Assembly: GCA_016926055.1 (NCBI GenBank) | Contig: JAFGPE010000046.1 | Location: forward strand, 1-33,752 | Direction: 5' to 3' | DNA from: Candidatus Woesearchaeota archaeon | GTDB lineage: Archaea > Nanobdellota > Nanobdellia > Woesearchaeales > JAADFO01 | DNA: 33,752 nucleotides | Shown here: positions 23,714 to 31,366 of the stretch, piece after piece | How positions within the stretch are numbered: position 1 is the first letter of the stretch | Layout of the letters: each line of letters begins with the position of its first letter | Made by a program: the position numbers and the translations under genes | The notes under the pieces: model-generated | The model's input: only the letters and a program-made list of their open reading frames with translations | The model's database searches: none | Told to the model about the DNA's origin: nothing

Positions 23714-24592
23714 ATGTTCAGAGGAGTATACACTGCAATCGTAACCCCTTTCAACAAGGATGAAAGCGTGGACGAGAAAGCGCTGAGGAAGCTTATTGAT
23801 TACAATATAAAGAAAGGGGTATCAGGAATTGTTCCCTGCGGCACAACAGGAGAAAGCCCGACACTAAGCCATGAAGAACACGACAAAGTTATTGAAGTTG
23901 CTGTCGAGCATGTCAATGGCAGGGTGCCTGTGATTGCCGGAACAGGATCAAACTGCACAAAAGAAGCAATAAGGCTGACACAGCATGCTGAGAAAGCAGG
24001 AGCTGATGGTGTGCTTCTTGTCAATCCTTACTACAATAAGCCGACACAAGAAGGATTATACAGGCATTTCAAGGCAATAGCCAACTCTGTAAAGATTCCG
24101 TGCATAGTTTACAACATAAAGGGAAGAACAGGAGTTAACGTTGAAACACCCACTTTAATGAGGATTGCAAGGGATTGCAAAAATGTTGTTGGTGTGAAGG
24201 AAGCTTCAGGCGACTTAAACCAGATGAAGGATGTGATTGCAAAAAGGCCTGAAGGCTTCAGTGTTCTTTCAGGAGACGACAACATCGCTCTTGAGCTTAT
24301 AAAGGCTGGTGGCGATGGAGTAGTATCTGTCGCAAGCAACATCATTCCAGAAGAGATGACGGAGATGGTGGCCCTGGCACTGAAAGGGGATTATTCAGAG
24401 GCAGAAAAAATAAATAATCATCTTGCCGAATTCTTCAAGATGGAATTTATAGAAACAAATCCAATACCGATAAAATACATGCTCGGTCTCAAGGGAATGA
24501 TAAATGACATCTACAGGCTGCCGTTGTGTGAGCTGAAGCCTGAGAACAAAAAGAAAGTGGAAGAGCTGATGAAGAGAATGAAGCTTATCTAG
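23714..24592 (+). CDS. dapA: 4-Hydroxy-tetrahydrodipicolinate synthase
   Basis: DapA condenses pyruvate and aspartate semialdehyde. The 292-residue TIM barrel has G-T-T-G-E-S (43-48), Tyr133 in Y-N-I-K-G-R-T-G, and the Schiff-base Lys162 in V-V-G-V-K-E-A-S. The I-K in place of the usual V-P of Y-N-V-P-G-R-T is unusual but leaves Tyr and Arg intact. GGAGG lies at the end of dapB, correctly spaced from this ATG. Confidence 0.96.
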   Translation: MFRGVYTAIVTPFNKDESVDEKALRKLIDYNIKKGVSGIVPCGTTGESPTLSHEEHDKVIEVAVEHVNGRVPVIAGTGSNCTKEAIRLTQHAEKAGADGVLLVNPYYNKPTQEGLYRHFKAIANSVKIPCIVYNIKGRTGVNVETPTLMRIARDCKNVVGVKEASGDLNQMKDVIAKRPEGFSVLSGDDNIALELIKAGGDGVVSVASNIIPEEMTEMVALALKGDYSEAEKINNHLAEFFKMEFIETNPIPIKYMLGLKGMINDIYRLPLCELKPENKKKVEELMKRMKLI

Positions 24593-24603
24593 AGGGTGGA
24601 AAC

Positions 24604-25614
24604 ATGAGAAAAGTCAGGGTAGGAATAATGGGAGCAACAGGAATGGTTGGAACTGAAATAACTGAAGTTCTGTTCGACAGGAGATTCCCGATATCAAAGC
24701 TAAGGCTTTATGCCTCTGAAAGGTCTGTAGGAAAGAAGATAAAGACAAAAATGGGAGAGATAACCGTTGAAAATGCAGACACTGCAGATTACTCTCAGCT
24801 AGATGTTGCTTTTTTTGCAATAGGCGGAGGCTGGCCAAAGGAAAATGCAAAGAAGGCAACAGATGCAGGATGTGTTGTAATAGACAACTCCTCGACATTC
24901 CGCTACGACAAAAATGTTCCTTTGGTTATTCCGGAGATTAATCCTGAGGCAATTGGAAAGTCTTTACTGATTGCAAACCCTAACTGCACTACTGCTGTTG
25001 CTGCAATTCCTTTATGGCAGATATACAAAAAGTTCGGCCTGAAAAAGGTATTTGTTTCGACATACCAGGCAACAAGCGGCGCAGGCCAGGGCGGGATGAT
25101 TGAGCTTGAGAATGAAACAAGAAACGTCCTTGATGGAAAAAATGCAAAGAATAAGGTATTCGCATATCCAATCCCTTTTAACGTCATTCCGCACATAGAT
25201 GTGTTTCAGGAGAACGGCTACACTAAAGAAGAGATGAAGGTTGTCTGGGAGACAAGGAAAATATTCGGAAACCCGGAATTGAGCATCAGCTGCACAGCAG
25301 TAAGGATTCCTACAATGAGGGCCCACTCCGAAGCAATTGTTGTTGAGACTGTAAAACCCGTCTCGCCCGATGAAGTCAGGGCAATACTTAGAAAGACAAA
25401 AGGGGTTGAAGTAAAGGACAATATGGAGAAGAAAATCTATCCCATGCCACTTACAGCAACAAAGAAATACGATGTCGAGGTTGGGAGGATAAGGCAGAAT
25501 CTTGTCTTCGGAAAAAACGGTCTTGAGTTTTTTGTAAGCGGAGACCAAGTACTTAAAGGGGCTGCATTGAACGCTGTACAGATAGCTGAAGTAATTGCAA
25601 AGAAAAGGTTCTAA
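24604..25614 (+). CDS. asd: Aspartate-semialdehyde dehydrogenase
   Basis: Asd reduces aspartyl phosphate to aspartate semialdehyde with NADPH. The 336 residues carry the Rossmann motif G-I-M-G-A-T-G-M-V-G (7-16), D-N-S-S-T-F-R (94-100), the catalytic Cys128 in A-N-P-N-C-T-T, Q-A-T-S-G-A-G-Q-G-G, and the catalytic His in R-A-H-S-E. It is of the bacterial-like Asd type. A GGTGG Shine-Dalgarno lies ahead of the start; lysA begins 1 bp after the stop. Confidence 0.96.
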   Translation: MRKVRVGIMGATGMVGTEITEVLFDRRFPISKLRLYASERSVGKKIKTKMGEITVENADTADYSQLDVAFFAIGGGWPKENAKKATDAGCVVIDNSSTFRYDKNVPLVIPEINPEAIGKSLLIANPNCTTAVAAIPLWQIYKKFGLKKVFVSTYQATSGAGQGGMIELENETRNVLDGKNAKNKVFAYPIPFNVIPHIDVFQENGYTKEEMKVVWETRKIFGNPELSISCTAVRIPTMRAHSEAIVVETVKPVSPDEVRAILRKTKGVEVKDNMEKKIYPMPLTATKKYDVEVGRIRQNLVFGKNGLEFFVSGDQVLKGAALNAVQIAEVIAKKRF

Positions 25615-25615
25615 G

Positions 25616-26860
25616 ATGAAATATCTCCCTGAACAAAAGATATTGGAAGCACTAAATGAATTTAATACTCCTTTCCACATCTATGACGAAAAATTGATTA
25701 GGGAGAACGCAGTGCAGTTCAAGAAAGCGTTTGGCATTCTTCCAGGATTCAGGAATTATTTTGCGGTGAAAGCGCTGCCAAATCCGTTTATCCTGAAGGT
25801 TCTGGAGGAAGAAGGGATGGGTGCCGACTGCAGCAGTCTTCCTGAGCTGATGCTTGCGGAAAAAGCAGGAATTACAGGAGAAAACATCATGTTTTCCTCG
25901 AACGATACACCTGCAGAAGAATTCAAAGCTGCAAAAAAGCTCGGCGCAATAATCAACCTGGACGATATGAGCCACATAGAATTCCTTGAAAAGAACGCAG
26001 GGATACCTCGCTGTGTTTGCTTAAGATACAACCCCGGAAAGTCTAGGGAAGGGGGAAATTTGATAATAGGGAAGCCTGCTGAAGCAAAATACGGCTTCAC
26101 AAAAGAGCAGCTGTTTGAAGGGTATATGCTTCTGAAAAAAAAAGGAGTTAAGCGGTTTGGCCTCCATACGATGATTGTATCTAACGAACTTAATGAGAAG
26201 TATATAATCGGGACTGCCATCATGCTCTTCGAGGTTATTGCAGAGGTTAAGAAAAGACTGGATGTTGCAATTGAATTTGTGAATCTTGGAGGAGGAATAG
26301 GAATTCCTTATCGCCCGGAGCAGAAGGCTGTTTCATATGAAAGGATTGCTAATGGCATAAAGAAAGCATATGAAGAAATTCTTGTAAACCTCAAGCCGAA
26401 AATTTTCATGGAATGCGGAAGAGCGATAACGGGTCCTTACGGCTGGCTTGTCGCAAGAGTAAGGCACATTAAGCACACGTACAAGGACTATGTTGGGTTG
26501 GATGCAAGCATGGCTAATCTCATGAGGCCTGCCATCTATGGGGCTCACCATCATATAACTGTCGTCGGAAAAGAAAAAAAGCCGCACAACCACAGGTATG
26601 ATGTCACCGGCTCATTGTGTGAGAACAACGACAAGTTCGCAATTGACAGGATGCTTCCTGAAATCAGGGAAGGGGATGTTATTGTGATTCACGACACTGG
26701 CGCACATGGTCATGCAATGGGCTTCAACTACAATGGGAAGCTGCGAAGCGCAGAACTATTGATAAGGGAGGATGGCAGCATCATCGAGATAAGAAGGGCG
26801 GAGACAACTGATGATTACTTTGCGACACTGGATTTCAACAGATTAAAAAAGTTTAAATAA
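25616..26860 (+). CDS. lysA: Diaminopimelate decarboxylase
   Basis: LysA removes the D-centre carboxylate of meso-DAP to give lysine. The 414-residue PLP enzyme of alanine-racemase-like fold has the PLP lysine K52 in Y-F-A-V-K-A-L-P-N-P, the phosphate-binding L-G-G-G-I-G near residue 222, and the dimer-contributed G-S-L-C-E-N-N-D motif (canonical C-E-S-G/S-D) that contacts substrate. The start is ATG 25616; in-frame extension to 25595 would overlap asd. It sits between asd and dapL, which argues strongly for DAP as substrate instead of arginine or ornithine. Confidence 0.9.
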   Translation: MKYLPEQKILEALNEFNTPFHIYDEKLIRENAVQFKKAFGILPGFRNYFAVKALPNPFILKVLEEEGMGADCSSLPELMLAEKAGITGENIMFSSNDTPAEEFKAAKKLGAIINLDDMSHIEFLEKNAGIPRCVCLRYNPGKSREGGNLIIGKPAEAKYGFTKEQLFEGYMLLKKKGVKRFGLHTMIVSNELNEKYIIGTAIMLFEVIAEVKKRLDVAIEFVNLGGGIGIPYRPEQKAVSYERIANGIKKAYEEILVNLKPKIFMECGRAITGPYGWLVARVRHIKHTYKDYVGLDASMANLMRPAIYGAHHHITVVGKEKKPHNHRYDVTGSLCENNDKFAIDRMLPEIREGDVIVIHDTGAHGHAMGFNYNGKLRSAELLIREDGSIIEIRRAETTDDYFATLDFNRLKKFK

Positions 26861-26861
26861 A

Positions 26862-28073
26862 ATGGTAAAGAGAAACAAAAACATGGAGAAGCTTATTTCA
26901 GGGTATCTCTTCCCTGAGATAAACAAGCGGAAGAAGGCTTTGCTTGAGATGAATCCAAAAGCAAAAATCATTAGCCTCGGTATTGGAAATACGACTCAGC
27001 CATTGACTTCGCATGTTGTAAGCGCGCTTAAGGAAGCTTCCGTTGCAATGGGAACAAAGGAAGGGTATTCTGGCTATGGGGACGAGCAAGGGCTGCCTGC
27101 GCTGAGAAAGAAGATTTCTGAAACGCTGTACAATGGAACAATCGGAGCGGACGAAGTGTTTATCTCTGACGGCGCAAAGTGCGATATCGGAAGACTGCAA
27201 CTGATGTTTGGCCATGACGTGAGCATTGCTGTACAGGACCCGTCATACCCCGTCTATGTCGACGGAAGCGTAATAATCGGAGCAACAGGCAAGAGCAAGG
27301 ATGGGCAGTTTGAGAAAATCCATTACATGAAGTGCCTGCCAGAAAATGATTTCTTTCCAAAACTCGAAAAGAAAACAGACCTGATATACTTCTGCTCGCC
27401 GAATAACCCAACGGGAGCAGCATCAACCAGGGAGCAGCTGAATGAGCTTGTTGAATTTGCGAGGAAGAACAACTCAATCATTATTTTTGATGCTGCATAT
27501 TCTGAATTCATCAAGGACAAAAAAATTCCTAAAACAATCTTTGATATAGAAGGGGCAAAAGACGTCGCGATTGAGGTCAATTCATTCTCAAAGACAGCAG
27601 GATTTACAGGAGTAAGACTTGGATGGTGCATTGTGCCGAAGGGGCTGAAGTACAGCGACGGCTCTCCTGTGATAAATGACTGGAACCGTATAATGACGAC
27701 AGTATTTAATGGCGCATCAAATATTGTGCAGAAGGCAGGGCTTGCAATACTTGACAAAAAAGGATGGAAGGAAACAAAAAAATTGATCGATTATTACATG
27801 AAAAACGCAGAAATTATTAAAAAAGGTCTTGATGAGATGGGAATAGAGAATTATGGCGGAGTAAACGCACCATATGTGTGGGCAAGATTTCCAGGCAAGA
27901 AGTCGTGGGATGTTTTTTCTGAAATGCTTGATAATGCGCACGTCGTTACAACACCCGGTTCTGGCTTTGGTCCTGCCGGCGAGGGCTTCATAAGGTTCTC
28001 TTCATTCGGAAACAAGGAGGACACAATAGAAGCGATGAAAAGGGTGAAAGAAATAAAGATAATGAAAAAATAA
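26862..28073 (+). CDS. dapL: LL-diaminopimelate aminotransferase
   Basis: DapL converts tetrahydrodipicolinate directly to LL-DAP with glutamate as donor, bypassing the acylated intermediates. The 403-residue class I/II aminotransferase matches the DapL family through Y-L-F-P-E-I near the N-terminus, G-I-G-N-T-T-Q-P-L (40-48), E-G-Y-S-G-Y-G-D-E-Q-G, S-D-G-A-K-C-D-I-G, N-N-P-T-G and the PLP lysine K244 in S-F-S-K-T-A-G-F-T-G-V-R. It starts 1 bp after lysA and closes the lysine operon. An in-frame ATG at 26883 is an alternative start. Confidence 0.94.
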   Translation: MVKRNKNMEKLISGYLFPEINKRKKALLEMNPKAKIISLGIGNTTQPLTSHVVSALKEASVAMGTKEGYSGYGDEQGLPALRKKISETLYNGTIGADEVFISDGAKCDIGRLQLMFGHDVSIAVQDPSYPVYVDGSVIIGATGKSKDGQFEKIHYMKCLPENDFFPKLEKKTDLIYFCSPNNPTGAASTREQLNELVEFARKNNSIIIFDAAYSEFIKDKKIPKTIFDIEGAKDVAIEVNSFSKTAGFTGVRLGWCIVPKGLKYSDGSPVINDWNRIMTTVFNGASNIVQKAGLAILDKKGWKETKKLIDYYMKNAEIIKKGLDEMGIENYGGVNAPYVWARFPGKKSWDVFSEMLDNAHVVTTPGSGFGPAGEGFIRFSSFGNKEDTIEAMKRVKEIKIMKK

Positions 28074-28091
28074 AATAATAAATATTCATCA

Positions 28092-29324
28092 CTATTCCTT
28101 GTATTCTAGTTGAAATTGTTTTCCGGAAGCGACGTTTCTGTATAAACCGCAGTTATTTTCGGATTTGAGCTCATCAAACTTCTTCTTTGCCAATTCATAA
28201 GTTACATAATAGAATTTTTTTGAATTATTTGTTCCTGGCTCGATGCACACTTCATAAAAGACAGGATAATCATCTGGAATCAAACGGTTCATCATAGGAT
28301 CTAGCTTAATGCCGATCTCCTCAAGTCCATTGTCTCGATAAAATGATGCTATTTCATTTATCTGGCTTGAGCTTTTCAATTCTTCTCTGTGGAAATTATA
28401 AAAGTCTGTTAAAGAAACCTTCATCTCTTCATCTGTTCTCCAAAAAATATAATCGCTACCTAGAAAATCAATAAATAACTTATAAATCGGATCTGAATCA
28501 GAGGTAGCAGTTGGTGCACTAAATTCAACACTATATTTCGGGAACCTTGTCTTATCGCTGACAATTCCTTTTGAATCATATTCAATAATCCTTGCTAAAT
28601 CTCCAAATTCAGAAGTTTTCGATGATATTGGAAACTCCCATATTGAGATTATTACTTTGCCTGTTGAATTGTTTTTCAGATTCAACAAGGCTTCAAAATT
28701 AATGCGCGCAAGGGTGTTATCCTTTTCGTCAATATATGCAAGAGTAGCACTGTTGCAATAATCACCGGTACTTGTATAATCAGTTTTGTGTTTCATATCT
28801 TTAAAAGGTATACTAACCGAATCAGATTCCAGTTTTGAGATCATATTCTCCAGCTCTTCATTTTCAGTCAATATTCCTGTTGGGAAGTTCAGCAATAAGT
28901 TCCTTAAACCTTGTTTATACGAAGTATATGGTTCTGAGATATGTGGGGCAATATCCTTCGGATTATCAAGATCTTGGATCATTTGGATAAGGGACTCCTC
29001 AAACTCTAAATCGTTTGGTTGACCTTGTTTTCTCCTTGTAGCATTCAGATGAATGCAAACATTAAGAAAGAGCTTGTCTTCTAACATTTTTGAAGTTCTG
29101 TTTTGCAGTAAAGCTTTAGTAGCACCTAGGGTGCCTGCGTGACTTAAAACAGGATAATAGTCGGTGTATACCGATACTAAACCTTCAGGATGTACTTTTG
29201 CAAGTTGTATGAGATCCAGAGCTTCGATTGCATCAGATATCGGAACTGAAACAGTTTTTTCCGGATTTGACTGGAACACATATAGGTAATCACTTGATTT
29301 ATTAGTTGTAGTTAAGGCACTCAT
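28092..29324 (-). CDS. Hypothetical protein, 410 residues
   Basis: I do not recognise this protein. It has no signal peptide, membrane segment or cysteine cluster. The N-terminal third is helical with A-L-D-L-I-Q-L-A-K and a Y-T-D-Y-Y-P-V-L-S-H segment; the middle and C-terminal parts look mixed alpha/beta with several aromatic clusters (Y-I-F-W-R-T, K-K-F-Y-Y-V-T-Y). Codon use is more AT-rich than in the flanking lysine genes, which could mean a lineage-specific or transferred gene. A TATA box (about 29344-29355, minus strand) lies 26 nt ahead of the ATG, so it is expressed alone and leaderless. It converges on dapL, 18 bp away. Confidence 0.75.
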   Translation of the reverse strand: MSALTTTNKSSDYLYVFQSNPEKTVSVPISDAIEALDLIQLAKVHPEGLVSVYTDYYPVLSHAGTLGATKALLQNRTSKMLEDKLFLNVCIHLNATRRKQGQPNDLEFEESLIQMIQDLDNPKDIAPHISEPYTSYKQGLRNLLLNFPTGILTENEELENMISKLESDSVSIPFKDMKHKTDYTSTGDYCNSATLAYIDEKDNTLARINFEALLNLKNNSTGKVIISIWEFPISSKTSEFGDLARIIEYDSKGIVSDKTRFPKYSVEFSAPTATSDSDPIYKLFIDFLGSDYIFWRTDEEMKVSLTDFYNFHREELKSSSQINEIASFYRDNGLEEIGIKLDPMMNRLIPDDYPVFYEVCIEPGTNNSKKFYYVTYELAKKKFDELKSENNCGLYRNVASGKQFQLEYKE

Positions 29325-29343
29325 GAAGCGCGTTAATTGTCAT

Positions 29344-29355
29344 CTATTTATAAAG
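29344..29355 (-). promoter_or_regulatory. TATA box of the 410-residue gene
   Basis: The minus strand reads CTTTATAAATAG, centred 26 nt before the start codon, in line with a leaderless transcript. Confidence 0.6.
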
Positions 29356-29394
29356 TTTTTCACATGTAGTCACTATTGAATAGCGAATTTCCAA

Positions 29395-29997
29395 TCATTC
29401 GTCTGTAAAGTCTTCAAGGGTCGCCTTGAATTCTTCGGCGCTGGCTATCTTTCCCGTCAGGAGAAGATATTCCCTTGCAAGAACGTAGAACAGTAAGCCA
29501 AGGCTTTTCTTTCCCTTGTTGTTACACGGGACAACCAAATCAATGTTGTTTGTCTGGTTGTTTGTGTCGCACAGCGCAATTACAGGAATACCTATCCTCA
29601 TGGCATCGTTAATTGCATTCCTGTCTGGCCAGGAATCTGTTACCATAATCAGCTTAGTTTCAGTGTATGTCTTAAGGACGGGATTTGTAAGTATTCCAGG
29701 AGGATATCTCCCTGCAAACACCCTTATTCCTGTCACTTCACCGAACTTCTTCACTGCCTTCCAGCTGTTCTCTCTCCTGCTAACAACCATGATATCCCCG
29801 GGATCGTAGTGGGACATGAATGTAGACATGACTCTTATCCTTTCGTCAATCTTCTGCAGATTTAAGACAGATAATCCATCCGCCCTTGTCTTGTAGATGA
29901 ATGCATCCATGTACTTTGTCCTGAACTTTGTTCCGATATGTATGCCTGATTTGAGGTATATGTCCTGAGGCACCAAAAATTGTTCTTCTGTCGCCAT
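29395..29997 (-). CDS. rps2: 30S ribosomal protein uS2 (archaeal type)
   Basis: uS2 is a small-subunit protein that binds late on the back of the 30S head-body junction. The 200 residues match the archaeal/eukaryotic type: S-G-I-H-I-G-T-K near the N-terminus, F-A-G-R-Y-P-P-G-I-L-T-N-P (94-106), and A-L-C-D-T-N-N-Q-T-N-N-I-D-L-V-V-P-C-N-N-K-G near residues 141-162, with the usual acidic tail. It is alone here, away from its usual neighbours (enolase, rpoN/K, uS9). A leader of about 95 nt with two hairpins precedes it, and a GGTGA Shine-Dalgarno lies before the ATG. Confidence 0.96.
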   Translation of the reverse strand: MATEEQFLVPQDIYLKSGIHIGTKFRTKYMDAFIYKTRADGLSVLNLQKIDERIRVMSTFMSHYDPGDIMVVSRRENSWKAVKKFGEVTGIRVFAGRYPPGILTNPVLKTYTETKLIMVTDSWPDRNAINDAMRIGIPVIALCDTNNQTNNIDLVVPCNNKGKKSLGLLFYVLAREYLLLTGKIASAEEFKATLEDFTDE

Positions 29998-30092
29998 ATT
30001 TTCACCTTTAACCCTTAAGCAGCAATAGAAATCCTATCGCTTGCCGTATTATCACCCGGCAGCGCACAAGAGAACTTTGCCTCTTGCTGGGT
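29998..30092 (-). promoter_or_regulatory. Structured 5' leader of the uS2 gene
   Basis: With a TATA box at about 30113-30124 (minus strand) the transcript should start near 30092. The leader folds into CAAGAG/CTCTTG (30067-30072 with 30081-30086) extended by CAG/CTG, and a second 8-bp hairpin (30021-30028 with 30034-30041). The second hairpin needs a G-U pair that exists only in the minus-strand RNA. Autogenous control by uS2 is a reasonable idea but not shown. Confidence 0.45.
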
Positions 30093-30142
30093 AATGTAGC
30101 ATAGAAACAGGGGTTTATTTAAAAATGTATCGAAAAAAAAGA

Positions 30143-30152
30143 TTTATAATTA
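30143..30152 (+). promoter_or_regulatory. TATA box of the methyltransferase gene
   Basis: TTTATAATTA is centred about 26 nt before ATG 30173, which is why I prefer that start to the in-frame ATG at 30125. Confidence 0.5.
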
Positions 30153-30172
30153 AATCCAGATTGCCTTATTGC

Positions 30173-30999
30173 ATGACTGAAGGGTTTATTGCTCCATGTA
30201 GTGAACAATATGGTTGCTCTCCGGATAAGTTAAAACTTTATTCAAGAGACACTGGTAAAGTTGATTTTGTTATATGCGAAGATTGCGGCATCATCTGGAG
30301 AGACCTAGCAACTTGCTCACAAGAAAGAACATATGATGACAATTACTTTAACAGAATGGGCTATGAGAAAGAAAGAAAACATAAAGTTAAGAGAGCTCAT
30401 CTGCTGCTTGCCTTGCTGGAGCAATTTGTTCAGCCAGGCAGATTGTTGGAAGTTGGCTGTGGGCCAGGGTATAATCTTGAGGCAGCCATGGAAAGAGGAT
30501 GGAAAAGCGAAGGGTTGGATATAAGCGAGCATGTTGTTAAACTTTGCAAAGAAAGAAGCTTGGATGTTGAAATGGGAGATTTCAGCAATAACGACAAAGC
30601 TTCTGGCAGCTACGATGCAATATTTCTAAGACACATCCTGGAACACTACAAAGACCCTTTCTCTGCCTTGAACAAAGTATGGGATTTGCTAAAGCACGGG
30701 GGATATTTGCAAATAATCATTCCTAATGCAGAACATAGAAAAGCTAGGCTTCTTAAAGACAAATACAAATTTTATAACTACGATTTTAATGGCACAGAGC
30801 ATTATGTTTATTTCACCCGGAAAACTCTGAAGAACATTCTTAAACATTGCGCTTTGAGCAAATTCAGGAAAATTACCCTGTGCTTGTAAAGGGCGACAAT
30901 TCTCCAGCATCAATAACTCAAAGAGTTTTGAGGCATTCTTTGTCCATTCCAGACATGGATCAAGAGCTTATTGTTATTGCAAAAAAAGTAGAAAAATAA
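30173..30999 (+). pseudogene. SAM-dependent methyltransferase with probable frameshift
   Basis: This is a class I methyltransferase with an N-terminal zinc-ribbon-like part (C-S-E-Q-Y-G-C ... I-C-E-D-C-G-I-I-W, then T-Y-D-D-N-Y-F) and the SAM motif L-L-E-V-G-C-G-P-G-Y-N-L; L-R-H-I-L-E-H-Y-K-D-P-F is the typical later motif. The domain order is that of methyltransferases often found with sugar or lipid modification genes. The frame stops at 30889, but the -1 frame then continues, without a stop, as Q-E-N-Y-P-V-L-V-K-G-D-N-S ... D-Q-E-L-I-V-I-A-K-K-V-E-K to 30999, which is the expected end of this family. A missing base near the A-run at 30869-30873 would explain it. The intact part to 30889 is 238 residues, and may still be active. 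Confidence 0.75.
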
Positions 31000-31030
31000 T
31001 GAAACTAATTACAGACATCATTGGATTACC

Positions 31031-31052
31031 ATTTGTTCTATTTAGAACAAAT
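31031..31052. promoter_or_regulatory. 22-bp palindromic operator upstream of lysW
   Basis: ATTTGTTCTA (31031-31040) and TAGAACAAAT (31043-31052) form a perfect 10-bp inverted repeat with a 2-bp spacer. A further half-site, ATTTGTTC, overlaps its right end at 31051-31058. The lysW TATA box (about 31083-31092) starts 31 bp downstream of the palindrome. Confidence 0.65.
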
Positions 31053-31082
31053 TTGTTCATATTGTGCCAAATGGGTCGATAT

Positions 31083-31092
31083 TTTTTTAAAT
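31083..31092 (+). promoter_or_regulatory. TATA box of the lysW operon
   Basis: TTTTTTAAAT is followed by a predicted start near 31114 and by a Shine-Dalgarno GGAGGT at 31123-31128. This operon therefore has a short leader with ribosome-binding site, unlike the leaderless genes nearby. Confidence 0.5.
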
Positions 31093-31135
31093 AGAGGCTT
31101 ACATTCAGACTTTTTTCAATTAGGAGGTATGAAAA

Positions 31136-31300
31136 ATGGTTGAATGTGAAATGTGTGGATTCGAGATAACAGTTGAAAAAAATGCAGCGGTAGGGGAACT
31201 TGTGGCTTGCGGGCAATGCGGCCAGGAGTTCGAGATTACAGGGGTTAATCCACTGAAGCTCAGTAAAGCGCCAGAAACCGAAGAGGACTTTGGAGAATAA
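31136..31300 (+). CDS. lysW: LysW amino-group carrier protein
   Basis: LysW is the small acidic carrier whose C-terminal glutamate is joined to the amino group of the substrate (aminoadipate or glutamate), protecting it during lysine or ornithine synthesis. The 54-residue protein has a zinc knuckle with C4/C7 and C25/C28 (C-x2-C twice) and the conserved C-terminus E-D-F-G-E, in which Glu54 is the attachment site; the family usually has E-D-W-G-E. The start at 31136 is set by GGAGGT 7 nt before it; an earlier ATG at 31129 stops after four codons. It is the first gene of the cluster with lysX/argX, lysY/argC and lysZ/argB. Confidence 0.95.
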   Translation: MVECEMCGFEITVEKNAAVGELVACGQCGQEFEITGVNPLKLSKAPETEEDFGE

Positions 31301-31366
31301 GACGCTTTTTTTAATTGATTAAAAATAAAAATGATTGGAACCTCTAACGCTTTTTAAGGGATTAAA

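Noticed and set aside
31129-31140. ATG 31129 as the start of lysW
   Set aside because: It reads four codons and stops; the Shine-Dalgarno spacing fits ATG 31136.
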